Below, piece after piece: positions 40,553 through 49,089 of a stretch of 64,000 bases of DNA (positions are counted from its first letter, which is position 1; each line of letters begins with the position of its first letter). The stretch is taken from positions 16,163 to 80,162 of the forward strand of contig CACKWM010000004.1 in NCBI GenBank assembly GCA_902603905.1, written 5' to 3'. Source of the DNA: an uncultured Pelagibacteraceae bacterium. GTDB taxonomy: Bacteria; Pseudomonadota; Alphaproteobacteria; Pelagibacterales; Pelagibacteraceae. The notes beneath the pieces were generated by a model that saw only the letters and a list, made by a program, of their open reading frames with translations, did no database searches and was not told the origin of the DNA. A program made the translations under genes and the position numbers.

Positions 40553-40867
40553 TTATTCTGTTTTTTTCTTTTTAAACTTAGGTATTTTTGATTTTTTTTT
40601 CTTTATTTTAGGTTTTTTAGGTATTTTAGATTTTTTTGTTCCCTTAACTTCTTCCTCTGTTCCACTTGCTTCTTCTAGTGCTGGCATTATCTCTGTACAT
40701 TTTAGTGAGTCGCAAAAGTAGGTTGCCCCTGTGCTACTATTATAAAGGTATGCACCACAATTATCTTTTTTTTTTATAGTACAATTAACAGGTTCTAATC
40801 TATATTCTGCCAACAAAACTGTCGAAGAAAATAAAAAAAGTATCAAAGCTAAAAAAAATCTTTTCAT
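40553..40867 (-). CDS. Hypothetical secreted protein with Lys/Pro-rich C-terminus
   Basis: 104 aa; signal peptide and KSKIPKKPKIKKKKSKIPKFKKKK low-complexity tail. Confidence 0.5.
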   Translation of the reverse strand: MKRFFLALILFLFSSTVLLAEYRLEPVNCTIKKKDNCGAYLYNSSTGATYFCDSLKCTEIMPALEEASGTEEEVKGTKKSKIPKKPKIKKKKSKIPKFKKKKTE

Positions 40868-41085
40868 AAAATTAATAAAAAAAAATTAATAAAATATTAA
40901 TAAGATTCAACTCTTATTAGAATAAATTATCAACTATTTTATTTCTAAACTTAGTATATTTTTTTCATTAAAAACAAACAAAAATTTTACCTATAAAAAG
41001 TATATATATAAAAAAGGTATTCATATACCTGGAAAAATCTATCTATACATGAGACAATAATTAAAAATATAAGGAGGAGACTACT

Positions 41086-42288
41086 ATGAGAATAAGTAAA
41101 TTAATCTATGTTGTTCTTTTTTCTTGGTTTTTAGGAATTTTTAGTATTGCCTCTGCACAAGAATTATGCACGGAATGCTTAAGTAAAGTACCTAAAGACA
41201 TGAGAGACTATGTGTACAACATGGACTTTATGGATAAAGACCAACCTTTAGGACCGACTGTCATGAAAGGTTGGAAAAGTCCTAGAAAACCACCTTGGAC
41301 AATAGGTTATGCTAGTACATATGCTGGTAATACTTGGCGTAAAGGTGCAATGGAGCGTTTAATGGAAGTAGTTTATCCAAAATGGAAAGCGTTAGGAATG
41401 GTTGATGAAATCGTTATAACTCAGTCTAACTTGGATGATACTTTACAGATTCAACAGATGAGACAGATGATAGACGGCGGAAAAGTTGATGCCATTATTA
41501 TCTGCTGTTCAAACTTAACAGCGCTTAACCAAACAATTAAATATGGTTGGGAAAAAGGTATTCCTACACTTTCTTTTACAGGATTTACAACTTCACCGTA
41601 TTCAATCAATACATCAGTTAACTATCGACTAGTTGGTTTTTATATTGGTGCATGGATGGCTGAACTAATTGGTGAAAAAGGAAATGTAATAGTTATGGAT
41701 GGAATTCCTGGTTACTCTGCATCTGACCAACAAAGTGATGGTATGTTAGAAGGCTTAGGACAATATCCTGGTATAAAAGTTGTTGCACAGTTAGCACATA
41801 ACTGGACATCGCAAGTTGCACAGAAAGAACTATCTCAATGGTTATCAAGTAACCCTGTTGAGGTACACGGTATTGCTGTTCAATCTTCAGGAGAGACCGG
41901 AACTTTACAAGCATTACTTCAGTCTGGACGTGATCCAATTCCACCAATCGCATTAGGTGGAGAGCTAGGTGCTCTATGTTATTGGAGACAAAATCCAGGT
42001 TATATCGACGAAGCGATATATGCTTGGCCTCCAGGAGATGAAATAGAGTTAGGTATGGAAGTGATGATCAGAACTTTACAAGGTCAGGGTCCAAGAATCC
42101 AATCTATATTGGTTGGTCCTGCGACTAAGAGTTTTGATGATATCGCAAAAGTACTGGGTGAAGATTGTGATAGAAACTCTACAGGTTGGGATAATCCAGG
42201 AATAGAAAACTGGGCTCCTAGAGCTTATGTAGAATCATTCTTTGACAATCCTGCAGATCCAGAGAAATACGATCCAAAATCACACTAA
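41086..42288 (+). CDS. Type 1 periplasmic-binding protein of a sugar-type ABC transporter
   Basis: Signal peptide; IGYASTYAGNTWRKGAMERL..., DAIIICCSNLTALNQTI, AGGAG SD (aaggaggag). Confidence 0.85.
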   Translation: MRISKLIYVVLFSWFLGIFSIASAQELCTECLSKVPKDMRDYVYNMDFMDKDQPLGPTVMKGWKSPRKPPWTIGYASTYAGNTWRKGAMERLMEVVYPKWKALGMVDEIVITQSNLDDTLQIQQMRQMIDGGKVDAIIICCSNLTALNQTIKYGWEKGIPTLSFTGFTTSPYSINTSVNYRLVGFYIGAWMAELIGEKGNVIVMDGIPGYSASDQQSDGMLEGLGQYPGIKVVAQLAHNWTSQVAQKELSQWLSSNPVEVHGIAVQSSGETGTLQALLQSGRDPIPPIALGGELGALCYWRQNPGYIDEAIYAWPPGDEIELGMEVMIRTLQGQGPRIQSILVGPATKSFDDIAKVLGEDCDRNSTGWDNPGIENWAPRAYVESFFDNPADPEKYDPKSH

Positions 42289-42305
42289 TACTTTAAGTTT
42301 AAAGT

Positions 42306-44075
42306 ATGAGTGCTGAACAAAACATTAAAGACAACACCTCTAATAAAGAGGTGTTGTCTAACAAATCAAAAAATATTACTGGTGATATTTATGTGCAAGA
42401 TGTGCATAAATATTTTGGAGTAACTAAAGCTCTTAACGGAGTTAATTTTAGTGCAAATTTTGGTGAGATTCATGCCATTGTTGGTGGTAACGGTTGTGGA
42501 AAAAGTACGCTTGCAAAAGTAATGTCGGGTGTTTTGCCTATTGATAAAGGTAAAGTTTCTGTTTTGGGTCACGTGCCTACTTCACCAGTTATGGCAAGAG
42601 AGCTGGGTATAGCTACTGTTTTTCAAGAAGTTATGATAGCTGAAGAAGCTTCTGTTGTAGATAACTTATTTGTTGGTTCAGACAGCTTTTGGTACAAAAA
42701 TTTAACGCAAAGAGAAAAAGTAATAAAAGCACAAGAACTTATGGAAGATCTTGCGGGCGAATATATAGATCCATACACTCAAGTATTTAATTTATCATTA
42801 CCAATTAAAGCTTGGATCACTATTGGAAGAGCTTTTTTGCGTGAAAATACGAAAGTACTAATTCTTGATGAATCGTCTGCAGCTCTTGATTTTGATTCAA
42901 CCGAAAGATTGTTTAAAAAAATGAGAGAGTTAAGAGATAATGGTGTTGCAGTTTTTATTGTTACCCACAGAATTGCAGAACTAATACGTATAAGTGATAA
43001 AGCAACAGTTATGAGAGATGGTAAAGATGTTGGTGTTTTAGAAAAAAAAGATCTTAACGAAAAAAATTTATTAGGTTTGATGACAGGTAGAGTTGAAACT
43101 GGAGAAAAATCTACGTCTGTTGCCGTACAAACAAAAACGGATAAAGTGGTAATGAGAGCGGAAAATCTAGTTGTTTGGCCTGAAAGTACACCAGTTAACT
43201 TTGAAGTGCGTAGAGGTGAAATAGTTGGTGTTACAGGATTAGATGGCAACGGACAAGATGATTTTGTAAAAATTTTAGCAGGTGTGCAAGAATCTAATGG
43301 GGGCACTACTGAAGTCTTAGATATTAATAACAAATTCATAAAATATAATTCTTTAATGGATGCAAAAAAAAACGGAATTTCTTTTGTTTCAGGAGATAGG
43401 AAAAAAGAAGGAATACTTCCTAATTTAAGCATATATGAAAATTTAGTTGTTCCACTTTATCGAACAACAAGTAAAGCGGGATGGCTGGGATTTGTTAATT
43501 GGCTGGAGTTAAATGGCATATATGAATACGAAGTTGAAAGACTAAGTATTAAAACTGGACCAAGAGATAATCTTATAGGTTCGCTAAGTGGAGGCAATCA
43601 ACAGAAAGTTATGATAGCTAGATCTCTAGCAACACATCCTAAAATTCTTGTCTTGAATGATCCTGCTAGAGGCATTGATGTAAGCACCAAACGAGATCTA
43701 TACACTCATCTTAGAAAATTTGTAGAAGAAGGAAACACTGTTATTTTTTTATCTAGTGAGCTCGAAGAGTTTATCGGACTTTGTCCAAAAGTAATTGTAT
43801 TTAGACATGGAACAATATTTGATATTTTTGAAAATGAAAAAGTTAAAGCAGATACTTTACTCGAAGGAATGTTTGGTCAAACTGCAGGAATAGGATCAAC
43901 TAGTATTAGCAAATCAACCAGCACGGACGCTTCATTAAATAAAAAAAATATAAACACAAATATAATAAATTCAGCTAAAATAGATAAAAAGATCATAAAA
44001 GTTATAGATTTTGATAAAGAAAAAAAATCTAAAGAAAATAGTTCAAATAAAAAAATAAAAATAAAAACATTTTAA
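42306..44075 (+). CDS. Sugar-type ABC ATPase (RbsA/MglA-like, two nucleotide-binding domains) with C-terminal KIxVIDFDKEK tail
   Basis: VGGNGCGKSTLAKVMSGVLP; GSLSGGNQQKVMIARSLATHPKILVLNDPARGIDVSTKRDLY; extra Lys/Asn-rich tail. Confidence 0.9.
   Translation: MSAEQNIKDNTSNKEVLSNKSKNITGDIYVQDVHKYFGVTKALNGVNFSANFGEIHAIVGGNGCGKSTLAKVMSGVLPIDKGKVSVLGHVPTSPVMARELGIATVFQEVMIAEEASVVDNLFVGSDSFWYKNLTQREKVIKAQELMEDLAGEYIDPYTQVFNLSLPIKAWITIGRAFLRENTKVLILDESSAALDFDSTERLFKKMRELRDNGVAVFIVTHRIAELIRISDKATVMRDGKDVGVLEKKDLNEKNLLGLMTGRVETGEKSTSVAVQTKTDKVVMRAENLVVWPESTPVNFEVRRGEIVGVTGLDGNGQDDFVKILAGVQESNGGTTEVLDINNKFIKYNSLMDAKKNGISFVSGDRKKEGILPNLSIYENLVVPLYRTTSKAGWLGFVNWLELNGIYEYEVERLSIKTGPRDNLIGSLSGGNQQKVMIARSLATHPKILVLNDPARGIDVSTKRDLYTHLRKFVEEGNTVIFLSSELEEFIGLCPKVIVFRHGTIFDIFENEKVKADTLLEGMFGQTAGIGSTSISKSTSTDASLNKKNINTNIINSAKIDKKIIKVIDFDKEKKSKENSSNKKIKIKTF
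42330..42358 (+). other. Perfect 12-bp hairpin inside the 5' end of the ATPase CDS
   Basis: GACAACACCTCT-AATAA-AGAGGTGTTGTC. Confidence 0.75.
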
Positions 44076-44596
44076 TGAAAAAAGAAACTAAAAATAATTA
44101 TTACACAGATGAAGATTTAATTAACTTTAAAAAATTAAATAATTTTAAGGAATTTAAATCTGATAAATTAAACAATAATCAAACAACTAAGTATCCGGTT
44201 AAATATTCAATGTCTGACAATAATAATTTTAAGAAAATTATGAATATTGAAAATAGTGAAATATTTTCATTTAAAGAGGATAATAAATCAAAAGAGAATT
44301 CTTATTACAATTCATTAGATTTTCAAAAATTTAATAAGCTTAAACAATTCACAAATTTTGAAAATAGTAAAGATTCGAAAACTAAAAAAGAAGATTCAAA
44401 AAGTGTCACAAGCTATACTTCAGATGATGTGAACAAATTTGATAAAATTATTAAAACAAAAAACCAAAGTATTAATAACAAAGCTGCAAATAATAAAAAA
44501 ATAAAAATAATTGATTTTGGTAAGTTAAAAGAAAAAGAAAAAAATTTTAAAAATAAATTAGGTATTGAAAAAATTAAGGTTGTTTATTTTGATTAA
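44075..44596 (+). CDS. Uncharacterised Lys/Asn-rich repeat protein (four YxxxDxxxFxK[I/L] repeats plus KIKxIDF tail)
   Basis: 173 aa; ATG overlaps the ATPase stop (TAATG); repeats start at residues 10, 44, 78 and 114. Confidence 0.75.
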   Translation: MKKETKNNYYTDEDLINFKKLNNFKEFKSDKLNNNQTTKYPVKYSMSDNNNFKKIMNIENSEIFSFKEDNKSKENSYYNSLDFQKFNKLKQFTNFENSKDSKTKKEDSKSVTSYTSDDVNKFDKIIKTKNQSINNKAANNKKIKIIDFGKLKEKEKNFKNKLGIEKIKVVYFD

Positions 44597-44599
44597 TTT

Positions 44600-46921
44600 A
44601 TGGAAATAGTAGATAAAATTACAAAAACTTATAGATCAAGTGTAGATACTTCTTCAAACAAGTATCTTATGGTGCCAATTTTTATTTTCTTTTCATTATT
44701 AATTTTTGCAATGATAAGAAGTCCAATTATAATCTCTCAATCAGGAATTGGTAGTGCAATAATTCTTAGCGCACCACTCATATTAACAACTTATGCTTTA
44801 ACATTTATTGTTATGGCTGGTCGAGGTGGTGTTGATTTATCTATTGGTCCTTTTATGGGTTTTATAAATGTAAGTAGTATTCAATTATATGCTCATGGAT
44901 ATTTACAAACACCTATTGGTTGGTTTATTTACGCCATTGTAATAGGTTTAATTTGGCAATTTTTTTATGCTTTGATTGTAGTATTTGTTAGAGTTTCTCC
45001 AATTATAGTAGCGTTAGCAGGATACCTAGCATTCACCGGGATTAATCTTGTTATTCTATCTCGTCCAGGAGGTATTGCACCAGATTGGCTAATACCTTGG
45101 GGAGAAGGTTTTACAATATTTAACGAAATATTCCTTCTAATGATTTTAGCAACAATTTTATTTTATATCATCACTCATACAGCTTTTTGGGGTCATTTAA
45201 AATTAATGGGCGCAGACGAGCGTGCTGCTTTTACCAGTGGCGTTAAAATTAACTGGGTAAGAATAGTTGCACACTTAATAGCTGGAGTTTTTGCTGCACT
45301 ATCTGCAATATGTTTTACTGCGTTGGTTGGTTCTGGAGATCCTATACAAGGAACTAAGTATACGCTTTTAGGAGTTACCGCACTAGTTCTTGGTGGAGCG
45401 AGTCTTATAGGTGGTCGAGGTGGTGCATTTGGAGCAATTTTAGGTGCTGGAAACCTTTATTTAATTAATTATATTTTGGTTACTTTTAGATTTGAAAGAT
45501 TACAAAGTTTTGTCTCTGATTTATCTTATGGAGCCGTATTAGTTATTGCTTTACTTGTAAGCCTTATTCTTCCTTATGTACAAAGAGTCACTAAAGGATT
45601 GTCTGTTATGGTTTTTTTCATTCTTATGTCTTTTGCCGGTACGTTTGTGATAATGCATCAAGTTTATGATCAGCCTATAGTGGTGGAATCTGAAATAAAA
45701 GAAGATACAGACGAAGCTTCTAAAGCTTATCAACGAGGTCAAAAAGTACGTAAATTAGATGCAACAGGAAACATTATAGTTGAAGAAGGCGAAGCAGGGA
45801 CTACTACTGGAACAGGAACAAAACAAGGTGGTTCTCTGGCTGGTCACTCGGTTGTTCGGTTGACAGAAACGCCAGGAACAATAATGCTTTATATTATTAT
45901 TGGAATTGCAGGTCTTGCTCTTCTTCTTTACCTACTTACTGTTCATAGGAGTCCTGCTACCACAACATTTGCCGTTGTTGTGGCTATTATAGTTGCGGGT
46001 CTAATATTTGATCCTGAAGATAAACAAAAAGATATATTAAAAGATACTGAAAAGATAAGCATACAATCAGGACAAACAAGTAGTATCGAAACTTCTTCTC
46101 CTGAATATTTTAGCCTTGAAAAGATTGATTATTTATCAAATTTATCTATTTCAGGAACAACGTATAGTATAATTTATATTGCTGGAGTTGTATTGCTTGC
46201 TTCTTTAATCGTTATAGCAATGTTGCCTCAATTTAATAATCGTACAAAATCTGCTGCCATGCTTTTTTTCTTGGCCGCTTTAACAATGATTGTTTTGAAA
46301 GGTGTGTCTTATAATAATTTAATAGAAAGTACTGATAAAAGCTTTTTTGGCATCCAAGGGTACGGTGTCATATTAGTAATTTTGTTACTTTTTGTCATTA
46401 CAGCTCCATTTGTTCACTCTAAAATAAAAAATCTTACAAATGTTTATATTTTTGGATTCGGTGTTTTGGCTATTCTTGCAACTTATTTTGTAGGAGGAAA
46501 TACTTTTATTTCTGATGATCCATCTTTGTATCAACCTAAAATTATAAGTGAGTTGAATATTGGAGACATTTCACAAATTAAATATCAAGAACCAAAAAGA
46601 TTTTTTTATGAAATTATAAGGAGTGGTTACTCACAAGTAGCTTTTAGTATACTTGCTGTTTTTTTATTACAGTATTTTTTGTTTTTAACAATGAGCCATA
46701 AGGTAAGCTATAAAAGATTTGCTCCTTATATGTACATAGTAATATTTGCAAGTTTGCTGTGGGCTGCAATGTTTTATTCTGTAGGATATTCTTTTTATAA
46801 AATTATAGCAGTCTTTATAATTGGTATACCCATTACACCTCTAGTATGGCAATTTATGAGAATCTACAGAGAAAAAATTGCTCGTGATAGCCAATTAAGT
46901 CAATGGGAGGAGGTTAAATAG
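44600..46921 (+). CDS. Sugar-type ABC permease (RbsC-like) with ~440-aa additional C-terminal membrane region
   Basis: GRGGVDLSIGPFMGFINVSSI; GVTALVLGGASLIGGRGGAFGAILGA; many extra hydrophobic segments after ~residue 335. Confidence 0.85.
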   Translation: MEIVDKITKTYRSSVDTSSNKYLMVPIFIFFSLLIFAMIRSPIIISQSGIGSAIILSAPLILTTYALTFIVMAGRGGVDLSIGPFMGFINVSSIQLYAHGYLQTPIGWFIYAIVIGLIWQFFYALIVVFVRVSPIIVALAGYLAFTGINLVILSRPGGIAPDWLIPWGEGFTIFNEIFLLMILATILFYIITHTAFWGHLKLMGADERAAFTSGVKINWVRIVAHLIAGVFAALSAICFTALVGSGDPIQGTKYTLLGVTALVLGGASLIGGRGGAFGAILGAGNLYLINYILVTFRFERLQSFVSDLSYGAVLVIALLVSLILPYVQRVTKGLSVMVFFILMSFAGTFVIMHQVYDQPIVVESEIKEDTDEASKAYQRGQKVRKLDATGNIIVEEGEAGTTTGTGTKQGGSLAGHSVVRLTETPGTIMLYIIIGIAGLALLLYLLTVHRSPATTTFAVVVAIIVAGLIFDPEDKQKDILKDTEKISIQSGQTSSIETSSPEYFSLEKIDYLSNLSISGTTYSIIYIAGVVLLASLIVIAMLPQFNNRTKSAAMLFFLAALTMIVLKGVSYNNLIESTDKSFFGIQGYGVILVILLLFVITAPFVHSKIKNLTNVYIFGFGVLAILATYFVGGNTFISDDPSLYQPKIISELNIGDISQIKYQEPKRFFYEIIRSGYSQVAFSILAVFLLQYFLFLTMSHKVSYKRFAPYMYIVIFASLLWAAMFYSVGYSFYKIIAVFIIGIPITPLVWQFMRIYREKIARDSQLSQWEEVK

Positions 46922-46924
46922 TTT

Positions 46925-48340
46925 ATGACAAGGTCTGCTTTTCTTTTTTTTAAAGGTTTGGGTTTATTTTTTGCAATCTTGTGCGGAATAGGTACTGCCG
47001 TATTAGGTTGGTTTGATGGTGCTGACTGGATGAATATTGTGACCTATTCGATAGCAGTAACTGGATTAATATTATGGGGCTGGTATCATTTTTCTGTTAG
47101 ATGGATTAATAGTGATCTAAAGCAAAATATATTTACTAAATTTCCAAAAGGAGAAAAAGTTGAAGGTAAGGAAATTCCTGATGAAGAACATGAAGAGAAT
47201 TTCTTTTTTAAAAATATTCGTGCGCATAAGTGGAAAACACTAGCTTTTATATTATTAATACTTATTTTTATTTTTGTTTCATTCATTGCTGAAGGCTTCT
47301 TTTCTGGTCGTACGTTAGTATCTTTTTTAATATTCCTGGGCTTTATTATATTAATGGGAGTTGTTGGCCGATATATAACCGCACAAAAAAGTGTGTTTAT
47401 TGGTATTTGTGTCTTAATTGCATTGTTTATATTAGGCTCGCTTACCATAAGTGGCTTTCTCTCACTTTTAAACATGAAAGCAATGTTAGTGTTTGCAGCA
47501 TTTTTGGGTTTAGCTACAGTGGGACAAACCTTTGTTGCATTATTAGGTGGTCTTGATTTATCAATTCCATTTTTGATAGGAGCGTCCAATGTTGCTCTAA
47601 TGTCATTAATATCAAAAGGTGTACCTCCATGGTTGGCTTTGGCTGCTGTGTTATTATTAGGTCTCATAATAGGATTAATTAATGGCATCTTAAGTTTTAG
47701 GTTACAAGGTCAGGCATTAATATTAACTTTAGGTGTTGGTTTTTTTGTTAAGGGAGGTGTTCAAATCCTTGTAGCGATGGGTACTTTTTCTGCAGGTACA
47801 GTTTTTGGTGTTGTACCAGATTGGATGAGAAATATTGCTTCAATGAATGGTGAAACGGTAGGACTGCCTATACCCCCCATTATTTTGATTTGGATTGTCG
47901 CTTCTATAATCATAATTGTTGCTCTTCGTTTAACTAAATGGGGAAGAAATCTTTACGCTCTTGGAGGTAGCAGGCTATCTTCAGAAAGATTATCTATTTC
48001 TGAAAGAGGATATTGGGTTGGTGCTTATGTAATTAGTGGTTTTTTTGCATCTCTAACTGGAGCATTGCTTCTTGGTTGGAGCGGAGGTGGTTTTATAGGA
48101 GTTGGTGATACATATTTATTTTTAACAATTGCTGCAGTTGTTGTTGGAGGAACTTCTTTATTGGGAGGTGTTGGTGGATACGGATTAAGTGTAATTGGAG
48201 TTTTGATTTTACAAGTAATTACAACAGTACTAATTGGTTGGGGTTTAAAATGGGAAGCGCAACAGTTTATATTAGGTTTATTAATTATACCAATGGTTGC
48301 TCTATACGCTAGATCTCCACATATTAGATCACAAATTTAA
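46925..48340 (+). CDS. Sugar-type ABC permease (RbsC-like) with extended N-terminal region
   Basis: TFVALLGGLDLSIPFLIGASNVALMS; AAVVVGGTSLLGGVGGYGLSVIG. Confidence 0.87.
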   Translation: MTRSAFLFFKGLGLFFAILCGIGTAVLGWFDGADWMNIVTYSIAVTGLILWGWYHFSVRWINSDLKQNIFTKFPKGEKVEGKEIPDEEHEENFFFKNIRAHKWKTLAFILLILIFIFVSFIAEGFFSGRTLVSFLIFLGFIILMGVVGRYITAQKSVFIGICVLIALFILGSLTISGFLSLLNMKAMLVFAAFLGLATVGQTFVALLGGLDLSIPFLIGASNVALMSLISKGVPPWLALAAVLLLGLIIGLINGILSFRLQGQALILTLGVGFFVKGGVQILVAMGTFSAGTVFGVVPDWMRNIASMNGETVGLPIPPIILIWIVASIIIIVALRLTKWGRNLYALGGSRLSSERLSISERGYWVGAYVISGFFASLTGALLLGWSGGGFIGVGDTYLFLTIAAVVVGGTSLLGGVGGYGLSVIGVLILQVITTVLIGWGLKWEAQQFILGLLIIPMVALYARSPHIRSQI

Positions 48341-48364
48341 AGTGAAAAGGATAATAATAATAAA

Positions 48365-49084
48365 ATGACAAAAATAAATTGCGATATGGGTGAGAGTTTT
48401 GGAATTTATAATGCAGGTAATGATGAAGAAATAATGCCTCTAATAGATGTTGCTAATGTTGCGTGTGGGTTTCATGCCTCAGATCCCAATCATATGAGAA
48501 AGACAGTTGAGTTAGCAAAAAAATATAAAGTAAAAGTAGGAGCACATCCATCCTTTCCAGATTTACAAGGTTTTGGAAGAAGAGAAATGAAAATGCCAAA
48601 ATTAGATTTAAAAAATATGATAATGTATCAAGTTGGTGCTCTTAAAGCCTTTTTGGATGAACTAAATATGCCTTTAAATCATATAAAACCTCATGGATCT
48701 TTGTATGTTATGGCGTCAAAAGATGAAGAAATAGCAAGAGCAATTGCAGATGCTGTTAAAGCTTTTGATGTAAGTATTTATGGAATGGCAAATACTGCTC
48801 ATGAAAAAATTTATAAAAAAGAAAGAAAGTTGGATTTTGTCGCTGAGTTTTATGCTGATTTAGATTATGACAAAGAAGGAAAACTTGTAATAGCAAAAGG
48901 AAAAAATTCCAAATATAGCAGCAAATTAGCAGTAAAACGCTGCTTAAGAGCTATCAAAGAAAAAAAAGTTAAGAATACTAGTGGCACAGATACTGATGTT
49001 GGGTGTGATATAATTTGTGTTCATTCAGATACACCTAATGCTGTTGAAATAATAAAAAGTTTAAAAAAAGCTCTCAAAAAATAA
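48365..49084 (+). CDS. pxpA: LamB/YcsF family, 5-oxoprolinase subunit A
   Basis: INCDMGESFGIYNAGNDEEIMPLIDVANVACGFHASDPNHMRKTVELAKKY...KPHGSLYVMA. Confidence 0.92.
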   Translation: MTKINCDMGESFGIYNAGNDEEIMPLIDVANVACGFHASDPNHMRKTVELAKKYKVKVGAHPSFPDLQGFGRREMKMPKLDLKNMIMYQVGALKAFLDELNMPLNHIKPHGSLYVMASKDEEIARAIADAVKAFDVSIYGMANTAHEKIYKKERKLDFVAEFYADLDYDKEGKLVIAKGKNSKYSSKLAVKRCLRAIKEKKVKNTSGTDTDVGCDIICVHSDTPNAVEIIKSLKKALKK

Positions 49085-49089
49085 ACTAG

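Noticed and set aside
40868-41085. 218-bp intergenic region upstream of the sugar-type ABC operon with AGGTAT-TCAT-ATACCT at 41015-41030
   Set aside because: Checked for tRNA or structured RNA; only one short 6-bp inverted repeat that could arise by chance, although it may be a regulator site.
47086-47688. 200-aa minus-strand ORF antisense to the ABC permease (also 42779..43432, 217 aa; 22491..22751; 38800..39171 on plus)
   Set aside because: Lies wholly inside well-supported genes on the other strand, Pro/Ser/Ile-rich composition typical of mirrored reading frames, no recognisable domain.
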